Below are positions 55,963 to 64,000 of a DNA stretch of 64,000 nucleotides, one piece after another. This stretch comes from Alentia gelatinosa. Lineage: Eukaryota > Annelida > Polychaeta > Phyllodocida > Polynoidae. The stretch spans positions 65,434,458 through 65,498,457 of the forward strand of contig OX465583.1 in the NCBI GenBank assembly GCA_950022655.1. The letters are read 5' to 3'. A model generated the notes under the pieces. The model ran no database searches, was not told the DNA's origin, and worked only from the letters and a program-made list of their open reading frames with translations. Numbering within the stretch: the first letter of the stretch is position 1; each line of letters starts with the position of its first letter. The translations under genes were made by a program, and so were the position numbers.

Positions 55963-56256
55963 CACCCCGGTATTTTTCTCCATAGGCATAACGTTAGGAA
56001 CTCATACTCCACGGATGTGAAAATGTTGTACCCAATATTGAATGGCTAATTTGGGGATTTGTTATATCAATTAATAATGATTATATACGGGTGAGATAAG
56101 ATAAAAAAAAAAATTTTAAAACACTCGATGAAAATAACATGGTCCGTACTTCACCTCATTTGACCGCTACATAGTTCACTCAGCTTTGTTTCATGAATTA
56201 CTCCGCCGTCAAACTCGATGGAGTACGGACCAAGTTGTTGTCATCTCGTGAGTTTC
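55963..56256 (-). repeat. HP-A copy (body plus hairpin)
   Basis: The body runs from TATTTATCTCACCCCGGTAT to ACGGGTGAGATAAGA. The hairpin 56118-56256 pairs CATGGTCCGTACTTCACCTC with the distal GAGTACGGACC side; the tip is TTCACTCAGCTTTGTTTCAT. The stem matches the copy at 48143. Confidence 0.8.
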
Positions 56257-56286
56257 CTTCTAACTCCGTAAGGTCTCTCCCCTGTG

Positions 56287-56612
56287 ATAAATACACAATA
56301 TTGACTGGCTCCAGATACAAGCGACCGTATGTTCCGAGGAGTTGACGAGTAGTAATATTCGAGCACATGCGAGGATATTGCATAGAGTCAACTCAAAAGA
56401 GCTGTCACCGCTCTAATCTGAAATTAGACTGTACCTTTTCCTGACAAGTGGCGTACCGATATTAGTTAATTTAGGTACGCACTATTTATTCATACGCACT
56501 ATTTTTCCGTACAGGGTCGGGTTTTTTCAGCCCAGACCATATATCTGTGTGCTCCGGGTCTGTAGATACACGCTGTCCATGTGTCTTCTATGGACACTAC
56601 GTATTAGCTAGA
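56287..56612 (+). repeat. HP-D copy 4, degraded
   Basis: CACAATATTGACTGGCTCCAGATAC begins the hairpin and the tip reads ATATTCGAGCACATGCGAGG; the right stem is decayed. The body has GACAAGTGGCGTACCGATAT and ATGTGTCTTCTATGGACACT and ends near GATAATAG. As at 26244/26248 it follows an HP-A-type GTGATAAATAC. Confidence 0.7.
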
Positions 56613-57089
56613 TAATAGAAGTTGCTTCCGAACACTGTGTGTGGTCCATGTACCTATCACATTTTTCTTCTCTATCAAGAAATGGATATCATATTTCAGT
56701 TCATGTGTCTGGAGTACATGTTTCTCTCGACTCGTATCTGTATGGTCGCTGACTATTCCAGCATGTGGAATGACGAAAAGAACTCATTAATGTTTCTCAT
56801 GTATTAAATATAATAGTTTATGATTATTAGGTTTCCCTAAACAAATAGTAGGGGTGCATGTATCTGTAGCAGATGTTTACATTTCCTATTGTTACAATAT
56901 TATGATAGGCAGGCAGTGTTACTTGAGCCTATCAAATAAACACCACGTCTGCCCCACGATTCCCTTTACACTTAAACGATATCAGACTGTCTAGTAAACA
57001 AAAATGATATACTGTGAAGAGAATTCTTTATCCTTTAAAATACATAATCATTTGCGATTGACTATTTGATTCAGTTACATATTTTATAG
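56613..57089. other. unassigned AT-rich stretch
   Basis: No gene or repeat partner was recognised. Confidence 0.4.
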
Positions 57090-57478
57090 GGAACAGAGCC
57101 GTTGTTAGTTCATGAGGCAGTCACTAGGTGGCAACCAGTATGGCAGGCCCCTTGGGGGGACAGAACTTGTATTCTGGCTTTTTGTTCTTACGAAATTCAA
57201 CTGCCTTTCAGTATTTTACCATGGTCCTTTGACTCTCTACACCCATCCCAGATCAGGATGACATAATGATTAAACCCAGGACATGATGTTTTTCACATGG
57301 AACACTTAATATACATATGTGAGCAAGGCTACAGTTGTGACACTCCCAATTATCACTCACTTCTTTTGCACCCTCATTAGTGACGAACACCTACATTTTA
57401 ACCTCAAATAGTGAAGAACCTACTCAGGGGATCATGGCAGGGCCCATGGATCATAGGCTATATGCTGTATACTACATT
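57090..57478 (+). repeat. dispersed repeat AA, copy 2
   Basis: TCATGAGGCAGTCACTAGGT, GATGACATAATGATTAAACC and GTGAGCAAGGCTACAGTTGT align with the inverted copy at 14835-15203. Confidence 0.8.
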
Positions 57479-57530
57479 AAGTGGATAAAATGTACATGAA
57501 CCGAGTTCCACAGAACTACCTACAGACTCA

Positions 57531-58054
<524 letters not shown>

Positions 58055-58342
58055 GTTTAATCTTGGCCACCGTATTCCACTACTGGAGTTTGGCAAAGTG
58101 ACTTCATGATTCGAAGCCAAGTGAAGTCCGGAGCCAAAACTTCAGGAGTGGAATGCGGTGGCCAAGATTAAAACGAATCAGGTTTTGATTTTATCCTACC
58201 CTATCTCCTCGATTTTGGAATATTACGTGATAACAATGCTGTATGCCACTAGTGGCATAAAACTCCGTATGCCAGTCAGCGTGGCATACGGAAACCCAAT
58301 GTTAAGCCTATGGGATTTTATAAATATTAGGGGTAGGATAAT
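58055..58342 (+). repeat. HP-C copy 2 (hairpin plus body)
   Basis: The hairpin 58055-58174 pairs TTTAATCTTGGCCACC with GGTGGCCAAGATTAAA and ATTCCACTACTGGAGTTT with its inverse. The tip is GACTTCATGATTCGAAGCCA. The body runs from TTTTATCCTACCCTATC to AGGGGTAGGATAAT with CCAATGTTAAGCCTATGG and an inner palindrome GCATACGG...CCGTATGC. The stem is unrelated to HP-C copy 1. Confidence 0.9.
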
Positions 58343-58671
58343 TGTACCTAACAGTGCAAATACCCTATGCAGATAACTGAAATAGTGTTGAAAGTTACAG
58401 AACAATTCCTCAGGTGATACAAAGATATATATATATACCTACCGTTATCAACAGCAAAGATACTGTTGCTAAGAAGAACCAAGCGGGTTCTACAGAACTT
58501 AGTCAGATTCTTAGACTACCTACAGACTTATCTGCTGCATACTGAGAACCTCAAGTTTACATAGAAACTGGAAGTGAGAATGACGCAGTGCTTGTTGTAA
58601 ATCTCGGCTTCTGTTGCTAAATGTTTTAAACTATCTATACACTGTTCAGCACCTCCGATACTTATATATAT
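58343..58671. other. unassigned stretch
   Basis: No gene or repeat partner recognised. Confidence 0.4.
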
Positions 58672-59205
58672 AGAACTGGATTGAGAATCATAAAGATAAA
58701 CAATACTCCATGACTACGGATGTGCCACAATCATCATCGAGGCAAAGTCGAGTGGTGATGTGACATATCCATACGAGTGGAGTATTGTTTATTTTATTAT
58801 TTGAGTGCGGTTCTTGCTTTATCTCACCCCTTTCTCAGAAATTAGAATAATATCACAACATTAGAATAGGTCAAATTACATTGGTGGTGTGACATATCCA
58901 TACGAGTGGAGTATTGTTTAGTTTATTATTTGAGTGTGGTTCTTGCTTTATCTCACCCCTTTCACAGAAATAAGAATAATATCACAATATTAGAATAGGT
59001 CAAATTACATTGCTGATCCAGTTAGGTATATACCAATCTCCATGTTGATGTCTTGTTTGCTCTCTGAAATCCTGGCTGCTGATTGGTCAATTGCATATGA
59101 CATCCTCTCGTATCACTCCGCCACGACTATGGAGTAGTATTGTCACTTTACCAGCATGATCGTTCAGGTTATTCCTATGGCTAAACTTCTACCAGGGGTG
59201 AGATA
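58672..59205 (-). repeat. HP-B copy with hairpin and internal tandem duplication
   Basis: The hairpin 58672-58814 pairs AGAACTGGATTGAG and AAACAATACTCCATG with CGAGTGGAGTATTGTTT and GTGCGGTTCT. The tip is CATCGAGGCAAAGTCGAGTG. From about 58757 a block of roughly 129 bp (GTGACATATCCATACGAGTG to GTCAAATTACATTG) is repeated once in tandem. The body ends CCTATGGCTAAACTTCTACC and GGGGTGAGATAAA. Confidence 0.85.
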
Positions 59206-59352
59206 AAGGTGGATAATAAATATAATATAGACTGGTTTTAGATAAAAACGGTTATATGCTCCTCGGAGTTGAACCTATGCAATATACTCGCATGCACTTG
59301 GAAATGACTATGTGTCAACTAGTATACACTTGTACTAGGGGTGAGATAAACA
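59206..59352 (-). repeat. HP-D fragment fused to an HP-A/B terminus
   Basis: GGTGGATAATAAATATAATA and GACTGGTTTTAGATAAAAAC open an HP-D hairpin whose right stem breaks off after GTGTCAACTAGTATAC. The sequence then ends ACTAGGGGTGAGATAAAC, the HP-A/B terminus. It looks like a recombinant or a nested insertion scar. Confidence 0.65.
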
Positions 59353-59819
59353 GGATTCCTTGAAATTTCAGGCAGGTATCCTAAAGAACGTCTGAGTCAT
59401 TTCACATGAGTTGGGGATGCAAGGAATCGTCATCTTCAGTGAAGTCTGGCTCCTTTCTCTCATCATCCCTCACGATATGCTAAAAAAGATATGGCTACTA
59501 AAAAGTGAACTGGCTGGATCCTAGACCCTTTTTTGTATGCCATAAAGACCCAGGGACGGTGTGGTTCAACTTTATCTAACACTTATGGGCGACCTTATGG
59601 ACGGTTAATACTGTCTTAACGAACAGACTTCAATATCGTTAAACGATAACCCTCGTACAAGGTACAAAAAGGGCTTCCATGTACGATCCTAGATAATTGA
59701 ACGAGCCCCAGGTCCTAACTCTAAAACATGCTACTTTTCGAAACTAGGAGCAAATAGTATGTTCATCATTGATGAATGAGCGTGTAATTATAAATGAATA
59801 ACAATAAAAGGTTTGGGTT
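59353..59819. other. unassigned stretch plus T leader
   Basis: The part to about 59740 has no feature. From 59745, GGAGCAAATAGTATGTTCAT and GATGAATGAGCGTG form the T leader. Confidence 0.45.
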
Positions 59820-60106
59820 AAATTCAGTCTATGGATAGTTTTCTTTAACCTACTTGCACTCATTCAACTTGCTGATTTCTGCCTGCGCCCAAATATGTCA
59901 AGCACCAATGGGTCAGAGAAGTGTTTCAGTCGTGAGTGATTGGTCATGGCCATCTGGGCATGCCTCTAAGACCCTCAGACACTGGCACCCTGTTCCTTTC
60001 CCAATATTACAGTGAATAGTACGCAGATAGTGAATGGATAGTTTTCATGCAATACGCTAGAAGTTTATATGTGAGCGCTCTAACCTCTGGGCGATGTATA
60101 TTATAG
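59820..60106 (+). repeat. dispersed repeat T, copy 5
   Basis: TTCAGTCTATGGATAGTTTT, GTCAAGCACCAATGGGTCA, ATTGGTCATGGCCATCTGGG and GTGAATAGTACGCAGATAGT are in the standard T order. It ends where the HP-A hairpin begins. Confidence 0.8.
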
Positions 60107-60386
60107 AGTTTAGGGTGTGAGCTCGTATCCCATCTCGTTTGAATCACGTAGTAATTCACACGGCGGAGCCGCGTGAATTACTACGTGATTCAAACGAGAT
60201 GGGATACGAGCTCTGACCCTAAACTGGAATGGGGTTCTGAATTTATCTCAATCTTAACATTGACTAATGGGCTATCATTTATGACATAATCCCCCATTGG
60301 ATATTTTTCCTAAATATCTAATGGTCGTTAGATACGAGTTCCCAATGTTAAGTCTATGGAGAAAAAAATACCAGGGGTGAGGTAAA
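60107..60386 (+). repeat. HP-A reference copy (119-bp near-perfect hairpin plus body)
   Basis: The hairpin 60107-60225 has 58-bp arms with only about three mismatches: AGTTTAGGGTGTGAGCTCGT pairs with ACGAGCTCTGACCCTAAACT, and CGTTTGAATCACGTAGTAAT with its exact inverse. The tip is CACGGCGGAGCCGCGTG, centre 60166. The body runs from GAATTTATCTCAATC to ACCAGGGGTGAGGTAAAG. Confidence 0.95.
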
Positions 60387-60710
60387 GCCAAGAGAATGAT
60401 CTTTTTTCAAAATTTAAAGAAAGCCACTGGAGCCGGACCAGGGACATGTCTCGTAATTGCCAGGAAACTCGTGTTTAGTGCTCCGGGCATGTGTAGTGCT
60501 AAGTGAGGGAACGTGTTCCGGGAGGCTTCTCAATGATGTCAGTGTATCCTTAAGTAAGCCACTCTCTGAGACCTTACACACATGAGCAGCTCTCGTTTTC
60601 TCAGTCATTCCATGGAATGAGTGCTGATAGGAGGTCAGCATGGGATTAAACACATCATAGCATTGACTACGAGCAAAGAGTATGTACTTATAAATGAATG
60701 GAAATTAAAG
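60387..60710. other. unassigned stretch
   Basis: A 79-codon minus ORF (60414-60653) has no recognised domain; from 60660 the T leader appears. Confidence 0.4.
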
Positions 60711-61010
60711 GGTTTGGGTTATATTCAGTCTATGGATAGTTCTCTCTAACCCACTTGCATCCAGACAACTTGCCATTTATGTAACTTCCTATCTAGAATC
60801 CAAACCTATCAAGCACCAGTGGGTCTTGAGGTATTTTGGTCTTGAGTGATTGGTCCTGGTCAGCTGGGCATGCCACTAAGATCCTGAGACACTGGCACCC
60901 TGCCCCGTCTTCTATATCACTATTCTATATAGTGAAGGGATAGTTTTATGCAGTACCCTGAAAGTCTATATAGGACCACAATAACCTCTAGGCGATGTTT
61001 ATAGGGCGTT
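60711..61010 (+). repeat. dispersed repeat T, copy 6
   Basis: TTTGGGTTATATTCAGTCTA, CAAACCTATCAAGCACCAGT, TTGGTCCTGGTCAGCTGGG and TAACCTCTAGGCGATGTTTA follow the T order. It is the second of two T copies separated by an HP-A element and 325 bp. Confidence 0.8.
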
Positions 61011-61429
61011 TGGAATTTAGAATCCCTGGAATGATTGAGAAATATGGAATTTGGAGGGCCAAACGAAGGTGATCTAAACCCTATAAGACATCGACATTTG
61101 TTCCCAATTCATCCCGACCATCCGCTGGGTCAGAGTCGGGGATAAAATTTCGATGTCTTATAGACATCGAGATGTAGATTATTCACGATCTCATTTCCCC
61201 CCTTTGTGGCCTTGTAAAACGACTCCATTGAGATCAAACAGAGCGGATGGGAGCCGGACCCGGCTGGGCCCCGGGCCGGGTGGAAGGAAGATGTAGACAT
61301 AATGCAAACTTTAATAACTTCTGTTTTATTTAAGATATCAGAAAATGGATTTCAGGTCTATAATTACCTCTGTCTCCCCTACAAATCAGTATAAGATACT
61401 TGTATATAGTACGGGGGGATATAAATCAT
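61011..61429. other. unassigned stretch with a hairpin and a GC patch
   Basis: The hairpin at 61083-61165 has stems TAAGACATCGACAT and TTTCGATGTCTTA. A GC-rich patch GACCCGGCTGGGCCCCGGGC follows near 61257. Confidence 0.5.
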
Positions 61430-61670
61430 GGCCATTTATAATCGGCCATCACAGAATCGGGAACGACCTTTGAAGTGCGTACATCGAAATCTCAAGGTCG
61501 ATGAGAGTCGGTCATATCTGATATGACATGACCAGCGCGTCGGGAAAGGTAATAAAATCGAGTCGATGAAGTGCGTACATCTACCCGATTGATGCAGATT
61601 ATCACAGACCCGACGCATCCGTCGGGAAAAGGTAGAATTGGGCACAGCCATCGGATCGATGACTTATAGG
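61430..61670 (-). repeat. dispersed repeat HH, copy 2
   Basis: Inverted relative to 53260-53620, with GAATCGGGAACGACCTTTGA, GAGAGTCGGTCATATCTGA and two GAAGTGCGTACATC words. Confidence 0.75.
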
Positions 61671-61746
61671 CTTAACATGGCTTTCTCTTTGCATTTATTT
61701 TATGACCTGTTTGTTTTCAAAAGTATCCTCCAACCGCTCCAGGTTT

Positions 61747-61810
61747 AAAGGCATATCGGACGATTCATCTTGAGAAGTAAAACCCATCTATTTTCTTTTT
61801 AACTTACTCA
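61747..61810 (+). repeat. truncated left end of a CC-like element
   Basis: TTTAAAGGCATATCGGACGATTC matches both termini of the TTAA element at 25359-25865. Only about 60 bp is recognisable. Confidence 0.5.
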
Positions 61811-61861
61811 GAATGATAGTAAATAACAGTAAAATGATAGTAAATGTAAAATGGTAGGAAA

Positions 61862-61978
61862 TGTCAATTGTCGATTTCATACTGCCTTCGGCGTCAGGCC
61901 GAATGAAATCGGCAACTGACCTCAAACGAGAAACGTTTCACTCACAGTAAGGACATTTCTTAAGAGAAGTATTGGCAA
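61862..61978. repeat. short repeat BB, copy 2 (hairpin)
   Basis: AATTGTCGATTTCATACTGC pairs loosely with GAATGAAATCGGCAACTGAC around the tip GCCTTCGGCGTCAGGC. GTTTCACTCACAGTAAGGAC follows, as at 15204. Confidence 0.65.
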
Positions 61979-62039
61979 CTAAAATCGGGTAACATACACA
62001 GTCATATGATTATATCCGTTAAACCACATCTTCGTTCAC

Positions 62040-62110
62040 GTACCGATCAGAATATCTCGGAACAGATGGATTGAGGTACACTCACAATGTCTCCTTATCA
62101 TTATATACAT
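62040..62110. repeat. half hairpin of HP-F
   Basis: TACCGATCAGAATATCTCGG and AACAGATGGATTGAGGTACA, then CACAATGTCTCCTTATCATT, match one arm and the flank of HP-F at 20424-20580. Confidence 0.55.
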
Positions 62111-62329
62111 GTACCTGGAAAACATTAAAAATGCCACCACCAACTGAATTTTGAGCCTACCAACTAGATCAAACCGTGTTGAATTCATTGGTGGCAGTCT
62201 GCAGTACTTTCGTCTGCTCCAATAAATTTCAAACATGTTTAAAAACAAAATCTCCGAAGATTCTGTATCTCGTTGGGCTGAATCGTCGCCGATAATTGCA
62301 GGGGGAGATATTTGTCTAAGGGAAATTGA

Positions 62330-62450
62330 ATCCTACCATTCAGACGAGGAGATTGTATTCCATGGCCAGTATAGAATCTCAGCAGGATTTGTCTCAAACA
62401 CATACCCTGTGAGGTTCATGAATCCCACAGTGTGAATTCCAGTTTACGTA
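62330..62450 (+). repeat. fragment of repeat N
   Basis: AGAATCTCAGCAGGATTTGT, TACCCTGTGAGGTTCATGAA and CCCACAGTGTGAATTCC are N words with the central part deleted. Confidence 0.6.
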
Positions 62451-62758
62451 TTTCTGAGCTCCAACGGCAGTTTGCATGCAGTGAATCCAAGGGAGACATA
62501 TAGACACAAAAAGAACTACTTTTCGATTAACCAGTGATCTTTTTATGTGTGTATGCCTCCCTTAGATATACTGCCTGCCCACTGCAGTATTCCCTCATAA
62601 ATACTGGTATCATTCATCAAGTTAGTACTGAAAAAACCATCACTATCCACATGTTTTATAGCGAGTTGGGAAGTATATCTCCAACTGCTACTTATTCATG
62701 CTAGAATACCTTCTATCCCCACAGACTGTGCTACTACTGTGAGAAATCAAAACTATAA

Positions 62759-62960
62759 GGCCCGTTTCTATCGGCCGACGAAAACGGTGTAGATTTTTTC
62801 AGTTCTCCTAAAATCCCATTTCCATTTTGCATTAACAGTTTTAATGGTCCACTCCTCTGAATCCTGTATGAATTATGCAGATCGTTTACGGCCAATGGAA
62901 ATGGGCTTTTAGGAGAACTAAAAAAATCTACACTGTTTTCGTTGGCCAATGGAAACGATC
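62759..62960. mobile_element. TAA-flanked TIR element S (202 bp MITE)
   Basis: GGCCCGTTTCTATCGGCC and GGCCAATGGAAACGATC are inverted ends, continuing through AAAACGGTGTAGATTTTTTC with its inverse at the right. TAA flanks both sides (62756-62758 and 62961-62963), as in PIF/Harbinger. A diverged relative with CCACTGGCCGACAAAAAAAA lies near 30250. Confidence 0.85.
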
Positions 62961-62963
62961 TAA

Positions 62964-63337
62964 ACGCGCATCAAATTAAAGAGTAATTCCTGCACAATAG
63001 TGCGCTATGTATATGTTTAAAGATGATAAAACCAACATAGATGAAAATGATATATACCAACATATATATTTTTTCTCTGATTATACAGTTATCTGCATAC
63101 ATGTGCGTTCACTGACTTAACAAATACTTCTTGGGTAGGCCATGGATTACTCACTTTAGGACAAGGCAAGGATGATTGATAGTGCTTATTGCCTCGACAA
63201 GAAGGGAGTCATAACTGAGGTATGCTACCTGCTGGGTGCACTCCCTTCCCTTCAGTGTCTACTGAAGTTATCTAGATTAACATGGCCACATCCTCATACA
63301 CCATGATGTGCTGAATTTGTTTCTCCTACTTAGAACT
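62964..63337. other. unassigned stretch
   Basis: No gene or repeat partner recognised. Confidence 0.4.
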
Positions 63338-63757
63338 TTATATCACCCCTGGTACAAGTTTAGCCATGGGAATAGCATGAAAATGATATACGCAATGATC
63401 ACCCCTAAGTCAAGTGCAAATACTATGTCATGGCCATGGTGGAGTGATGGGAGATGACATCACACGGAATTGGTTAATCAGAAACCAGGATGTGAGAAAG
63501 AAGACATACATCAACATGGTGATGCATACGTTCCTAAGTGGATTTGCAAAGTAATTTGAATTATTCTGATATTGTGATGCTATTTCAACTTCATTGAAAG
63601 GGGTTAGAAGAATTCAGAACCGTACTTGAGTCATAAAATAGACAATACTCCACTGGTTGGGATGTGCCGTATGCGTCACTCGGCTTCACCTCAATGATGA
63701 TTATGGTGCATACAAACTTGTGGATAATTGTCTATTTATACGATTCTCTATGCAGGA
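63338..63757 (+). repeat. HP-B copy (body plus hairpin)
   Basis: The body runs from TTATATCACCCCTGGTACAA to GAAAGGGGTTAGAAG. The hairpin 63616-63757 pairs AATAGACAATACTCCAC with GTGGATAATTGTCTATTTAT; the tip is TCACTCGGCTTCACCTCAAT. It has the same layout as 55342-55668. Confidence 0.85.
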
Positions 63758-64000
63758 TGCCGTTTAATAATCTGAATGACAAATCCTGGCTTCACGGTAA
63801 GATCTATCTCATGATAAAGGAGAATGTGTATGACCTATCATAGACTTTGTTTCATAAATCTTGTCCTGGGTGGTGTCTCTGGTCCTTGGTGAGATTTATA
63901 GTAAATTTGCCTTGGATCACGCATTAGGACATGTCCCAGGACATTACTTGAAAACTGTCCCTTGAGTCAAGATGGATTCCTACATCATTGAATAAACCTA
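63758..64000. other. unassigned end of window
   Basis: No feature recognised. Confidence 0.4.

Overview
The window looks like repeat-rich nuclear DNA from a eukaryote, most probably a marine invertebrate. A mollusc is my best guess: the tRNA-derived SINEs end in a TTTGATTTAACGTCC-like segment that I associate with mollusc genomes. That assignment is inference and was not checked by any search. Nothing bacterial is visible: no operons, no long intronless ORFs, no CRISPR array. The sequence is AT-rich with two or three GC-rich islands. Almost all computed ORFs are chance ORFs inside repeats.

Genes. Two loci have convincing gene-like signals. On the + strand, 17781-18341 is a 187-codon first coding exon. 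It begins with a Gly tract, is Ser/Pro rich, and ends in phase 0 at an AAG|GTAAAT splice donor, downstream of about 1 kb of GC-rich probable 5'UTR/promoter. On the - strand, 48828-48493 is a proline-rich first-exon candidate ending at a textbook CAG|GTAAGA donor, but with an in-frame TAA at codon 51. The two point toward each other, so the 30 kb between them would be intronic or intergenic. I could not identify either protein. Another GC-rich zone (20880-21120 and 22040-22430) carries splice donors on both strands and three CTCF-like motifs around a 34-bp minisatellite.

Retroelements. There are four decayed reverse-transcriptase fragments: 8870-9420 (YADD box degraded to YAGD), 34475-35257 (split by insertions), 36580-37230 (L1-like C-terminus) and 43139-43688 (RT C-terminal region, one frameshift). 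There are also two kinds of tRNA-derived SINE (3253-3495; 29672-30151 and 52766-53098).

DNA elements. The window is packed with small non-autonomous inverted-repeat elements. Some fit known groups by target duplication: TA pogo/mariner-like, TTA or TAA PIF/Harbinger-like, TTAA piggyBac-like. Several are nested in one another.

The most unusual structure is a set of families, here called HP-A to HP-F. Each pairs a 110-150 bp near-perfect hairpin with a 130-270 bp body, in most families bracketed by a short inverted terminal motif (TTTATCTCACCC, TTTTATCCTACCC, TTTATTATCCACC or TTTACTATATACCC). The hairpin stems differ between families and subfamilies, yet their tips converge on GAGGCG(N)GCCGAG or close relatives. 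More than twenty copies are spread over the window. This is my main candidate for something undescribed.
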